Part shown: one piece after another, positions 49,981 through 58,188 of the stretch
Position numbering within the stretch: position 1 is the stretch's first letter
Layout of the letters: every line of letters begins with the position of its first letter
Assembly (NCBI RefSeq): GCF_900188115.1
Contig: NZ_FZNW01000003.1
Coordinates: 186,001 to 250,000 of the forward strand
Reading direction: 5' to 3'
DNA: 64,000 nt
Origin: Haloechinothrix alba
GTDB lineage: Bacteria; Actinomycetota; Actinomycetes; Mycobacteriales; Pseudonocardiaceae
Program-made: the position numbers and the translations under genes
The notes under the pieces: model-generated
Seen by the model: only the letters and a program-made list of their open reading frames with translations
What the model was told of the DNA's origin: nothing
Database searches by the model: none

Positions 49981-50955
49981 TCACGGGCCCGGCCGGCTCG
50001 CATGCTCGGCGAGCACGGCGCGGGCCGTACCGGAGTCGGTCACCAGCGCCGTGATGAGTCCGGCTTCGAGCACGGCTCGCACGGCCGCGGACTTGTGCGT
50101 GCCACAGGCCACCGCGATGACCTCGGGTACCTGTCGAAGCTCGGCCGCGGTGATCGCGATGACACGTTCGTCCAGACCGCTGATCATCCGGCCGTCCTCG
50201 CCGAGCAACCGGGCACAGACCTCGGCCCGGGCACCCCGCTCTCGAAGTTCGGCGCCCTCCCTGCTGGTCAGCGAGTCCCGCACGAGCGAGTCGGGCGGGT
50301 CCCACGAGCCGATGGCGACGACGGCCTTGGTGAGGTCGCTGTAGCGCTGCATCGCGTCGGCGACCTGGGGCTGACCGCGCAGCCCGTGGGCTGTCGCGGC
50401 GTCGGCCACGACGAGCGGGGCGTAGACGGGAAACGCGGGGCCGCGGGCGAGGCTGGCGACCCGCCGTACGAGCTCGACCGAGTTCTCCTCGACCCCGCCG
50501 GGGTGTACTCCGGTCAGTTGGACGACCGTGAGCCGGGGCAACGTCGTCAACGCGCGCGCCATGTCCTGGAGGGTCCGGGAGCACGCGAGTCCGATGACGT
50601 CTCCTTCTGCGACGACCTCGGTGAGGTAGTCGGCCGCGATCCTGGCGACGTCGCCGCGGATCGCGGCCGGCGACTCCTCGGCGGAAGCGACGACCACGGC
50701 TTCGGTCACCCCGAACTCCCTGCGCAGTGTGTCGGAGAGCTCCGGGTCGATCTCGGCGGGCACTGCGATGTCGATGCGGACCAGGCCGGCGGTTCGTGCC
50801 TCGTCCAGCACGCGCGCGACCTTGAACCGGCTGATGCCGAACTCGTTCGCGATGTCGACCTTGGCCACGCCGTCGATGTAGTAGCGGCGGGCGATGGTGG
50901 CGGCGCGTATCAACTCCCCGGGGCGCAGCTCCCGGCTTCGGGTTTCGGTTGGCAT
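49981..50955 (-). CDS. SorC/DeoR-type sugar-binding transcriptional regulator
   Basis: A 324-residue regulator: the helix-turn-helix is ATIARRYYIDGVAKVDIANEFGISRFKVARVLDEA (about 17-51), followed by a SorC-type sugar-phosphate-binding domain: EGDVIGLACSRTLQDMARAL, LTVVQLTGVHPGG and VIAVACGTHKSAAVRAVLEAG. The ATG at 50955 is supported by AGGAG at 7 nt; in-frame upstream starts (50973) are weaker. A 16-bp perfect palindrome lies 21 bp upstream. It is divergent from the sugar ABC importer and probably controls it together with xylB. Confidence 0.92.
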   Translation of the reverse strand: MPTETRSRELRPGELIRAATIARRYYIDGVAKVDIANEFGISRFKVARVLDEARTAGLVRIDIAVPAEIDPELSDTLRREFGVTEAVVVASAEESPAAIRGDVARIAADYLTEVVAEGDVIGLACSRTLQDMARALTTLPRLTVVQLTGVHPGGVEENSVELVRRVASLARGPAFPVYAPLVVADAATAHGLRGQPQVADAMQRYSDLTKAVVAIGSWDPPDSLVRDSLTSREGAELRERGARAEVCARLLGEDGRMISGLDERVIAITAAELRQVPEVIAVACGTHKSAAVRAVLEAGLITALVTDSGTARAVLAEHASRPGP

Positions 50956-50975
50956 CCATACACTCCTGCTCATAA

Positions 50976-50991
50976 GAGCGCAATTGCGCTC
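50976..50991. promoter_or_regulatory. SorC-type operator palindrome, with additional half-sites downstream
   Basis: GAGCGCAATTGCGCTC is a perfect 16-bp palindrome just upstream of the regulator gene. Further copies of its half-site occur at 51042-51050 (ATGCGCTCA) and, reversed, at 51072-51080 (ATGAGCGCC), downstream of the putative promoter of the ABC operon. Spacing would allow a tetramer to bridge sites, as known for the SorC family. Binding is inferred. Confidence 0.68.
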
Positions 50992-51007
50992 ATTATTGCA
51001 CGATCTC

Positions 51008-51036
51008 TTGACGGGTGCCACAGGTCACTATGCAAT
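51008..51036 (+). promoter_or_regulatory. Probable promoter of the sugar ABC operon
   Basis: TTGACG (51008-51013) and TGCAAT (51031-51036) are spaced by 17 bp. The expected start of transcription near 51043 falls on the half-site ATGCGCTCA, consistent with repression by the divergent SorC regulator. The first gene starts at 51098. Confidence 0.5.
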
Positions 51037-51097
51037 AGCTCATGCGCTCAGTTGCTCAGTTCATTGCTCGTATGAGCGCCACGGACGAGGAGGTCCC

Positions 51098-52462
51098 ATG
51101 CAGAGCAGACGCAGATCGACCCGGCTCCGCACCGCGTACGGCGTCGCGCTGAGCGCGGTCGTGCTGGCCGTACCCGCGTGCGCCGGAGCCGGAGGCGGTG
51201 GTGGTGGGTCCGGCGAGACCATCACGATCGCCACGGTCGGAAACCCGCAGATGCAAGACATCGAGCAGCTGAGCTCGGAGTTCGAGTCCGAGCACGACAT
51301 CTCGGTGGAGTTCGTGACTCTTCCCGAGAACGAGCTGCGTGACCAGGTGACCCAGGACATCGCCACCGGGGCCGGGCAGTACGACATCGTCACGATCGGT
51401 ACCTACGAGACCCCGATCTGGGCGGAGAACGAGTGGATCGAACCACTCGACGAGTACGCGTCGGAGGACGGTTATGACGTCGACGACATCCTCACGCCGG
51501 TGCGCGATGCACTGTCCTACGAGGACACGCTCTATGCCGCACCGTTCTACGGTGAGTCGTCCTTCCTGATGTATCGCGAGGACTTGCTCGACGAGGCCGG
51601 GCTGACGATGCCCGAGCAGCCGACGTGGGAGGAGGTGGCCGAGCTCGCCGCCGAGCTGGACGAGGAGGAGTCGGGCACCGCCGGCATCTGCCTGCGCGGA
51701 CTTCCGGGGTGGGGCGAGGTTCTCGCCCCGTTGAACACGATCATCCATACCTTCGGAGGGCGCTGGTACGACGAGGACTGGAATGCGCAACTGACTTCCG
51801 AGGAGACCACCGAGGCCGTGCAGTTCTACGTCGACCTGGTGCGCGAGCACGGCCAGCCGGGGGCGGCGAACTCCGGGTTCACCGAGTGCATGACGGCGGT
51901 CAGCCAGGGTGACGCGGCCATGTGGTACGACGCGACCGTCGGTGCCAGCTCGCTCGAAGACCCGAACGAGAGCGACGCCGCGGGCAGGATGGGCTACGCG
52001 CAAGCACCGGTGCAGGAAACCGAGCACGGTGGCTGGCTGTGGGCCTGGTCGCTGGCGATCCCGAGTACATCCGAGCGCAAGGACGCGGCGTGGGAGTTCA
52101 TCTCCTGGGCGACGTCCAAGGAGTACATCCAGCTGGTCGGCGAGGAGCTGGGCTGGACCCGCGTACCGCCCGGCAGCCGCGCGTCCACCTACGAGATCCC
52201 CGAGTACCAGGAGGAGGCAGGCGAGTTCGCGGAGCCGACGCTGGAGGCCATCGAGGGAGTCGACGTCAACCAGCCGGGGCTGCACGAGCAGCCGTGGGTC
52301 GGCGTCCAGTACATCGCGATCCCGGAGTTTCAGGACCTGGGAACGCGGGTCTCGCAGGAGATCTCAGCGGCGATCGCCGGTAGGCAATCGGTGACCGAGG
52401 CCCTGGACAAGGCGCAGTCCTATGCCGAGGAAACGGCCGAGTCGGGCGGGTACTCCGGGTGA
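51098..52462 (+). CDS. Sugar/polyol ABC transporter substrate-binding lipoprotein
   Basis: A 454-residue extracytoplasmic binding protein (family 1). The signal RTAYGVALSAVVLAVPAC ends in a lipobox-type Cys (about residue 28), followed by a Gly-rich linker. TITIATVGNPQMQDIEQL and VEFVTLPENELRDQVTQDIATGAGQYDIVTIGTYE (about 45-110) are typical of the MalE/SmoE group. The late part has QGDAAMWYDATVGASS, seen in mannitol/sorbitol-binding proteins. The ATG at 51098 follows GAGGAGGT. The stop overlaps the first permease gene by 4 bp. Confidence 0.93.
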   Translation: MQSRRRSTRLRTAYGVALSAVVLAVPACAGAGGGGGGSGETITIATVGNPQMQDIEQLSSEFESEHDISVEFVTLPENELRDQVTQDIATGAGQYDIVTIGTYETPIWAENEWIEPLDEYASEDGYDVDDILTPVRDALSYEDTLYAAPFYGESSFLMYREDLLDEAGLTMPEQPTWEEVAELAAELDEEESGTAGICLRGLPGWGEVLAPLNTIIHTFGGRWYDEDWNAQLTSEETTEAVQFYVDLVREHGQPGAANSGFTECMTAVSQGDAAMWYDATVGASSLEDPNESDAAGRMGYAQAPVQETEHGGWLWAWSLAIPSTSERKDAAWEFISWATSKEYIQLVGEELGWTRVPPGSRASTYEIPEYQEEAGEFAEPTLEAIEGVDVNQPGLHEQPWVGVQYIAIPEFQDLGTRVSQEISAAIAGRQSVTEALDKAQSYAEETAESGGYSG

Positions 52463-53403
52463 TGAGCGCACCACCAGTGGTCGATGGCCGCGCCGGTGGA
52501 GCGGCGGCACCGGCGCGGTCGACCACGCCCACAGCCGTCGAGCGACTCAAGCGCCGCATCCCGCTTCTACCGGCGCTCGTGCTGACGATCGTGCTGACCC
52601 AGGTGCCGTTGCTCGGCACGGTCTACTACAGCTTCCATTCCCGCAACCTGCTGCGCGGGGATGCGATCGAGTTCGTCTGGTTCGCCAACTACGCCGACAT
52701 TCTCGGTGACGAGCATTTCCGTACGGCCGTGCTCAACACGGTGGTGCTCACCGCCAGCACGGTCACGCTGTCCATCGCACTCGGCGTCGCGCTCGCCGTG
52801 CTGCTGGACAAGGCGTTCCTGGGGCGGAGCGTGGTGCGCACGCTGCTGATCACGCCCTTCCTGGTGATGCCTGCCGTGGCGGCCCTGCTGTGGAAGCACG
52901 CGATGTTCGACCCCGTCTACGGCCTGCTGAACTGGTTCCTCTCTCTGGTGGGAGTCGGCCCGATCGACTGGATCAGCGAGCTGCCCATGTTCTCGATCGT
53001 GCTGATGATGACGTGGCAGTGGACGCCGTTCATGATGCTGATCGTGCTCGCCGGGCTGCAGAGCCAGTCCCCCGAGGTGCTCGAGGCCGCGAAGGTTGAC
53101 GGCGCGCGCGCGTTCGCCACGTTCCGACGTATCACCCTGCCGCACCTGAGGCGCTTCATCGAACTGGGGATCCTGCTCGGTTCGATCTTCATCGTGCAGA
53201 CCTTCGACGCGATCTTCCTGATCACCCAGGGTGGGCCGGGGCAGGCGACGATGAACCTGCCGTACTTCATCTACCAGCGCACGTTCCGGGCGTTCGAGGT
53301 CGGTGAGTCCGCGGCAGCCGGGGTCATCGTCGTCGCGGGCACGATCGTGATCGCGATCTTCGCTCTCCGGGTGATCCTGAACCTGTTCCGAGAGGAGGGG
53401 TGA
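52459..53403 (+). CDS. Sugar ABC transporter permease 1 (MalF/SmoF-like)
   Basis: A 314-residue, six-TM permease. TM1 is LLPALVLTIVLTQVPLLGTVYYSF. The ATPase-contacting EAA loop is EVLEAAKVDGARAFATFRRITLPHL (about 212-236). The C-terminus FALRVILNLFREEG is usual. The GTG start overlaps the binding-protein stop (GTGATG). It pairs with the permease downstream, separated by 3 bp. Confidence 0.94.
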   Translation: MMSAPPVVDGRAGGAAAPARSTTPTAVERLKRRIPLLPALVLTIVLTQVPLLGTVYYSFHSRNLLRGDAIEFVWFANYADILGDEHFRTAVLNTVVLTASTVTLSIALGVALAVLLDKAFLGRSVVRTLLITPFLVMPAVAALLWKHAMFDPVYGLLNWFLSLVGVGPIDWISELPMFSIVLMMTWQWTPFMMLIVLAGLQSQSPEVLEAAKVDGARAFATFRRITLPHLRRFIELGILLGSIFIVQTFDAIFLITQGGPGQATMNLPYFIYQRTFRAFEVGESAAAGVIVVAGTIVIAIFALRVILNLFREEG

Positions 53404-53406
53404 GCC

Positions 53407-54297
53407 GTGCTCGAGACCGCCCCGACACCACCGGCATCCGGCGAGGCCTCGCACAGCGAGCGGGCGGCGGCGGCCCGGCGCCGCACGCGGCGACCGCGCT
53501 CGCTCGGCGTCGCGGCGCTGGCCTGGACGGTCGGGCTGGTGTTCTTCTTCCCCGTGCTGTGGATGTTCCTCACCGGCTTCAAGCACGAGAGCGAGGCCTC
53601 GACGACGCCGCCGACATGGTTGTTCGTGCCGACGTTCGACCAGTTCCGGGCGATCCTGGGTCGCGACTTCCTGCCGTACTTCCTGAACTCGCTGACCGCA
53701 TCGGTCCTGTCCACGGTTCTGGTGGTCGTCCTGGCCGTCCCCGCAGCCTACGCCCTGTCCCTGGCTCCGGTGCGGCGATGGAAGGATGCGCTGTTCTTCT
53801 TCATCTCGACCCGCATGATGCCGCCGGTCGCGATCATCCTGCCGCTGTACATCATCGCCAACAACATCGGACTGCTCGACAACGTCACGATGCTGTCCGT
53901 TGTGTACACCGTGATGAACCTGCCGATCGCGGTATGGATGATCCGGTCGTTCCTCGTCGAGCTGCCTGCCGAGGTGCTGGAGGCATCGCGCGTCGACGGC
54001 GCGAGTATCGGCACCGAGATACGACGCATCATACTGCCGATGATCGCTCCAGGGGTGGCCGCGACCGCGCTGATCTGCTTCATCTTCGCGTGGAACGAGT
54101 TCTTCTTCGCGGTGAGCCTGACCTCTACGAAGGCGGCTACCGTGCCGGTGTTTCTCACCGGCTTCATCACGGCGGAAGGGCTGTTCTTGGCGCAGCTGTC
54201 CGCCGCGTCGATGATGGCGGCCCTTCCGGTGATCCTCGCCGGGTGGGTGGCCCAGAAATGGTTGGTTCGTGGTCTTTCCCTCGGGGCGGTGAAGTGA
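53407..54297 (+). CDS. Sugar ABC transporter permease 2 (MalG/SmoG-like)
   Basis: A 296-residue permease with six membrane segments; LAWTVGLVFFFPVLWMFLTGFKHESEA is the first, and the EAA loop reads EVLEASRVDGASIGTEIRRIILPMI (about 195-219). The late segment ALICFIFAWNEFFFAVSLT is typical of MalG-type proteins, notably polyol systems. It directly abuts the dehydrogenase gene (stop TGA then ATG), so the transporter genes are in one operon with the catabolic enzyme. Confidence 0.94.
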   Translation: MLETAPTPPASGEASHSERAAAARRRTRRPRSLGVAALAWTVGLVFFFPVLWMFLTGFKHESEASTTPPTWLFVPTFDQFRAILGRDFLPYFLNSLTASVLSTVLVVVLAVPAAYALSLAPVRRWKDALFFFISTRMMPPVAIILPLYIIANNIGLLDNVTMLSVVYTVMNLPIAVWMIRSFLVELPAEVLEASRVDGASIGTEIRRIILPMIAPGVAATALICFIFAWNEFFFAVSLTSTKAATVPVFLTGFITAEGLFLAQLSAASMMAALPVILAGWVAQKWLVRGLSLGAVK

Positions 54298-55299
54298 ATG
54301 CGCGCTGCTGTCATAGAAACTCCAGGCCGGGTCTCGGTCAGCTCCGTCGCCGATCCGGCTCCGGAGGAGCGCCAGGTGGTCATCGAGGTCGCTTCGGTGG
54401 GTATCTGCGGCACGGACCTGCATATCCTCGACGGCGAGTTCGCCCCGACCCCGTATCCGATCATCCCGGGGCATGAGTTCGCAGGCACGGTCGTGGCGAT
54501 CGGTTCGCAGGTCACGGAGGTTGCCGAGGGAGAAAGGGTCGCCGTGGATCCCTCGCTGTTCTGCGCGGAGTGCCACTACTGCGCGCTCGGCAGGGAGAAC
54601 TTGTGCGAACGGTGGAGCGCGATCGGAGTGACGACCTCGGGCGCGTGCGCCGAGTACGCGCTGGCTCCGGTGGCCAACTGCCAGCGCATTCCCGAGCAGA
54701 TGTCGCTCGAGCATGCTGCGCTCATCGAGCCGCTGTCCTGTGCCGTGCACGGGTTCGACCTGCTGCCCTGCCGCATGGGTGAGCACTACCTCGTGTACGG
54801 GGCGGGAACGATGGGCCTGATGATGGCGCAGCTGGCCAGGCGGGCAGGCGCCGCCAGCGTGTCCGTGGTCGACCTCAACCCCGATCGGCTCGATGTCGCG
54901 GCGGCGCTCGGTGCCGACGCTGTCGCGCGAGACGCCGACGAGCTCGATCGGCCGCAGGGCTGGGAGGTCGTGGTGGACTGCACCGGTGCGGTACCCGCGA
55001 TCGAGGACGGTCTCCGGCGGGTGCGGCGGGGCGGCACCTTCGAGGTATTCGGGGTCGCTGCTGCCGAGGCCTCCGCTTCGTTCTCACCGTTTCGCGTGTA
55101 CAACGACGAGATCACCATCGTCGGCAGCATGGCCGTGCTGCACAGCTTCGAACGCGCGGTGGCCCTGATGTCTGCGGGCGCCGTCGACGCGGCGACGATG
55201 CTCAGCCACAGCTTCGCGCTCGAGGACTACGCCGAGGCCATCGAGGCGTTCCGGCAGGGCCTCGGCCGCAAGTTGCAGATCAATCCCGCTCGACCCTAG
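54298..55299 (+). CDS. Zinc-dependent alcohol/polyol dehydrogenase
   Basis: A 333-residue medium-chain dehydrogenase: VGICGTDLHILDGEF and PGHEFAGTVVAIGSQV (catalytic zinc), a complete four-Cys structural zinc lobe (FCAECHYCALGRENLC), ALIEPLSCAVHG, and LVYGAGTMGLMMAQLARRAGA with Asp (VVDLNPDR) for NAD binding. Its place inside the ABC operon suggests that it oxidises the imported sugar alcohol. It differs from the other polyol dehydrogenase at 47.5 kb (full structural site), so the two probably have different substrates. Confidence 0.92.
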   Translation: MRAAVIETPGRVSVSSVADPAPEERQVVIEVASVGICGTDLHILDGEFAPTPYPIIPGHEFAGTVVAIGSQVTEVAEGERVAVDPSLFCAECHYCALGRENLCERWSAIGVTTSGACAEYALAPVANCQRIPEQMSLEHAALIEPLSCAVHGFDLLPCRMGEHYLVYGAGTMGLMMAQLARRAGAASVSVVDLNPDRLDVAAALGADAVARDADELDRPQGWEVVVDCTGAVPAIEDGLRRVRRGGTFEVFGVAAAEASASFSPFRVYNDEITIVGSMAVLHSFERAVALMSAGAVDAATMLSHSFALEDYAEAIEAFRQGLGRKLQINPARP

Positions 55300-55332
55300 C
55301 GGCCGAGGAGATAACAGGAAGGACACGCCGTC

Positions 55333-56430
55333 ATGGCAACGATCACCTACGAGGCGGCCACCCGCTTCTATCCCGGGTCGGAACGTCCGGCTGTCGACGG
55401 CCTGGAAATCAGTATCGAGGACGGGGAGTTCCTGGTCCTGGTCGGCCCGTCCGGGTGCGGAAAGTCCACGTCGTTGCGGATGCTCGCCGGCCTGGAGGAC
55501 GTGGACGAGGGCGCGATCCGCATCGGGGACAGGGACGTGACCACGCTCGCCCCCGGCCGACGGGACGTGGCGATGGTGTTCCAGTCCTATGCCCTCTACC
55601 CGCACATGAACGTGGCCGAGAACATGGCTTTCGCCCTGGAAATGGCGAAGATGCCCAAGCAGGAGCGCCGTAGGCGCGTCAGGGAGGCCGCCAGGATCCT
55701 TGACCTGGAGCCGTTCCTGGACCGCAAACCCAAGTCGCTCTCCGGAGGTCAGCGCCAGCGTGTCGCGATGGGACGCGCGATCGTGCGTGAGCCGCAGGCG
55801 TTCCTCATGGACGAGCCGCTGTCGAACCTGGACGCCAAGCTCCGCGTGTCGACTCGCTCGCAGATCGCTGCGCTGCAGAAGCGGCTCGGGGTCACCACCG
55901 TCTACGTCACGCATGACCAGGTCGAGGCGATGACGATGGGGGATCGAGTGGCGGTGCTCAACGAGGGGGTGCTGCAGCAGTGCGACTCACCCCGGGCGCT
56001 TTACCAGCGCCCTGCCAACGCCTTCGTGGCAGGCTTCATCGGCTCGCCCGCGATGAACATCCGGGAGTTCGCGGTGCACGACGGGCACGCCCGGATCGGA
56101 GATCGTGATGTCGAGGTGTCGGACGAGCTGCGAGCCGCGCTGGCCGATGAGGGGTTGGATCGAGTCCTGCTGGGGTTCCGCCCGGAATCGGTCGATCTCG
56201 TCGGCCCTTCCGAGGGGTTCACGGCATCCGTGCAGCTGGTCGAGGAGCTCGGCGCCGATGCCTACCTGTACTGCAGTATCGCCGGAACCGACCATGCCGG
56301 TGATCCGGACATCGTGACCCGTATCGACCCGGCTCGGCCGCCGCGCGTGGGGGAGACCGTGCACCTTCGGGTGCGTGCCGGCCACGAGCACGCGTTCTCC
56401 CCGGTCACGGGAGAGCGACTGAGTTCCTGA
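55333..56430 (+). CDS. Sugar ABC transporter ATP-binding protein (MsmK/UgpC type)
   Basis: A 365-residue ATPase: Walker A is GPSGCGKST, Q-loop VFQSYALYPHM, signature LSGGQRQR, Walker B AFLMDEPLSNLDA, and the H-loop YVTHDQ. The C-terminal MalK-like regulatory domain (about 240-365) contains VLLGFRPESVDL and HLRVRAGHEHAFSP. It energises the preceding permeases. The start follows AGGAAGGA after a 33-bp gap from the dehydrogenase; it is the last gene of the operon. Confidence 0.94.
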   Translation: MATITYEAATRFYPGSERPAVDGLEISIEDGEFLVLVGPSGCGKSTSLRMLAGLEDVDEGAIRIGDRDVTTLAPGRRDVAMVFQSYALYPHMNVAENMAFALEMAKMPKQERRRRVREAARILDLEPFLDRKPKSLSGGQRQRVAMGRAIVREPQAFLMDEPLSNLDAKLRVSTRSQIAALQKRLGVTTVYVTHDQVEAMTMGDRVAVLNEGVLQQCDSPRALYQRPANAFVAGFIGSPAMNIREFAVHDGHARIGDRDVEVSDELRAALADEGLDRVLLGFRPESVDLVGPSEGFTASVQLVEELGADAYLYCSIAGTDHAGDPDIVTRIDPARPPRVGETVHLRVRAGHEHAFSPVTGERLSS

Positions 56431-56465
56431 TACGCGGCACCGCGGGTGGATCGCACCCGAAGACC

Positions 56466-57179
56466 TCACCTGCCGAGCAGCGAGCCGAGCGAGGTGTCCG
56501 CGTCCAGCTCGCCCCCCAGGGCGCGAGCCGTGCCCGACAGCATCGAGCAGAGCGCCGTCGTCAGGTAGGTCGTGAGCTGGCCCGCGCTCAACGACCTCTC
56601 GTTCGGATCGGCGCGCCAGCTGTTCACCGTCGCGTCCACGAACCCGAGCACGCCGAATGCCGTTGGCCGTGCGAGCCGGGGATCGCCGTCGTAACGCGCC
56701 AGCGCGCGGCCGACGAGATCCTCCACGCGCGCGGCAACAGCCGTGCGCGCGCCGCTGATCGCCTGCGAGGCGAGAACCTGCTTGTCGCTGGATCCGGCGA
56801 CGAGGAAGTGATGCAGGTGGGGGTGCCGCTCGATCCAGCTCACATACGTACCCACCGCGTGCCGGATGACCTCGCTCAGCGTCCCGTCCGGCGACAGTAC
56901 CGGCGTCAGCTCGGCGAGGAGCATGTCCACGATGCGGCGGCGAACGTGCTCGTCGAGGTCCTCGCGGCCGTCGAAGTGCCGGTAGACGACCTGGCGGGGC
57001 AGCTCCAGCCGCTGCGCGATGCGCCGCACGCTGACGCCGGTGCCCTCCTCCTCGATGGCGCGCAGCGCCGCGTCGACGACTTCCGTGCGGCGCTGTTCCT
57101 TGTGTTCCTGCCAGCGTGTCGTACGCCCGTCGACGCGTGCGTCCTTGGTCGTGTTCACCGTATCCAGCACGGCTGCCAC
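56466..57179 (-). CDS. TetR-family transcriptional regulator
   Basis: A TetR protein of 237 residues (the start is uncertain, as GTGs at 57179 and further in are possible and no strong Shine-Dalgarno is visible). The helix-turn-helix is in RTEVVDAALRAIEEEGTGVSVRRIAQRLELPRQVVYRHFDGREDL (about 31-76 of this start). The C-terminal helical domain has HHFLVAGSSDKQVLASQAISG. It is divergent from the AurF-like gene; a perfect palindrome in the promoter between them is its likely operator. Small-molecule ligand unknown. Confidence 0.9.
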   Translation of the reverse strand: MAAVLDTVNTTKDARVDGRTTRWQEHKEQRRTEVVDAALRAIEEEGTGVSVRRIAQRLELPRQVVYRHFDGREDLDEHVRRRIVDMLLAELTPVLSPDGTLSEVIRHAVGTYVSWIERHPHLHHFLVAGSSDKQVLASQAISGARTAVAARVEDLVGRALARYDGDPRLARPTAFGVLGFVDATVNSWRADPNERSLSAGQLTTYLTTALCSMLSGTARALGGELDADTSLGSLLGR

Positions 57180-57208
57180 TCTACATCGCTCGCTCGGCCG
57201 TCCGGTCA

Positions 57209-57237
57209 TTGACTGTGACAACATGTCACACTAATCT
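57209..57237 (+). promoter_or_regulatory. Promoter with operator in the -35/-10 spacer, AurF-like gene
   Basis: TTGACT (57209-57214), a 17-bp spacer and TAATCT (57232-57237) form a good sigma-70-type promoter. The palindrome TGTGACA-ACA-TGTCACA (57214-57230) fills the spacer completely, and another TGTGACG half-site follows at about 57241. Binding of a TetR dimer here would block the polymerase; the divergent TetR at 56.5 kb is the obvious candidate. Confidence 0.75.
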
Positions 57238-57291
57238 ATGTGTGACGGTTGGTAACGGGTCAACAGTGGCCGTGCGAGCAAGGGAGCTGCG

Positions 57292-58188
57292 ATGGCCGAG
57301 AACGGGAACGTGACGCGGGAGCAGGTCGCCGAGAGGTTGCTCAGCGGGTCGGTCAAACGGTCCTACGAGCCTGTCGTGGATATCGACTGGGACGCCCCGC
57401 TGGACGAGAGCAAGCTGTTCCTGCCCGAGCGGGTCATCTCGCTGTACGGCACGCCACTGTGGGAGAGCATGAACCACGCGCAGCGCAGGGAGCTCTCCCG
57501 TCAGGAGCTGGCGAACGTGCTGAGCGCGGGGATCTGGTTCGAGAACGTGCTCAACAGGATGCTGTTGCGCGAGCTACTCGCCGAGGACCCCACGGACCGC
57601 CACGCCCATTACGCCCTGACCGAGATGGGGGACGAATGCCGGCACATGGTCATGTTCGGGCGGCTCATCGACCGGATAGGCGCGCGGCCCTACCGGTTGC
57701 GCGGGCTCGGCCTGCTGGGCGTCACGGCGTTGCCGACCGCCATCAGGCGCTCGTTCGTGTGGGTGGCCGCGTTGATCGGGGAGGAGATCTTCGACGCCCT
57801 GCAGCGGCGGATGGTGGACGCCCCCGAGCTCGAGCCGCTGGTGTCGCGGATGATGCGGATCCACGTGACCGAGGAAGCCAGGCACATCCGGTTCGCCCGT
57901 GAGGCCCTGGCCAGGACGGCCCCCTCCATGAGCCGGTGGGAACGGGAATACACCGGCAACCTGATGGGCATCGGTGCCCCGCTGTTCGCGGCCCTGTTCA
58001 CGAACCGGCACATGTACTCGCGCGCCGGTCTGGACGGTAAGGAGGCCAAGAGCCAGGCCCTGAACAACCCGTACTTCGCCGAGGCCCGGCGGTACGGGTT
58101 CGCCGATCTCGGGAACTTCCTGGAGAGCGTAGGCATGATGCGGCCTGCCGCCCGGTACATGTGGAAGCGCTGGGGGTTCATCGCATGA
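57292..58188 (+). CDS. AurF-like diiron oxygenase (p-aminobenzoate N-oxygenase family)
   Basis: A 298-residue helical protein with the diiron ligand pattern of the AurF/CmlI family: NVLNRMLLRELL (Glu), ALTEMGDECRHMVMFGRLIDR (Glu and His of the first ExxH), IGEEIFDALQRR (Glu) and IHVTEEARHIRFAREALA (second ExxH plus His). The family oxidises arylamines or other substrates with O2; the substrate here is not known. Start ATG 57292 follows AAGGGAG. The stop overlaps the monooxygenase gene by 4 bp, so the two oxygenases are coupled. The promoter carries a TetR-type palindrome. Confidence 0.88.
   Translation: MAENGNVTREQVAERLLSGSVKRSYEPVVDIDWDAPLDESKLFLPERVISLYGTPLWESMNHAQRRELSRQELANVLSAGIWFENVLNRMLLRELLAEDPTDRHAHYALTEMGDECRHMVMFGRLIDRIGARPYRLRGLGLLGVTALPTAIRRSFVWVAALIGEEIFDALQRRMVDAPELEPLVSRMMRIHVTEEARHIRFAREALARTAPSMSRWEREYTGNLMGIGAPLFAALFTNRHMYSRAGLDGKEAKSQALNNPYFAEARRYGFADLGNFLESVGMMRPAARYMWKRWGFIA

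Noticed and set aside
52567..54786. Very long minus-strand open frame opposite the sugar permeases
   Set aside because: Composition is His/Gln/Arg-rich without motifs, typical of the mirror frame of a high-GC gene; the permeases on the plus strand are unambiguous.
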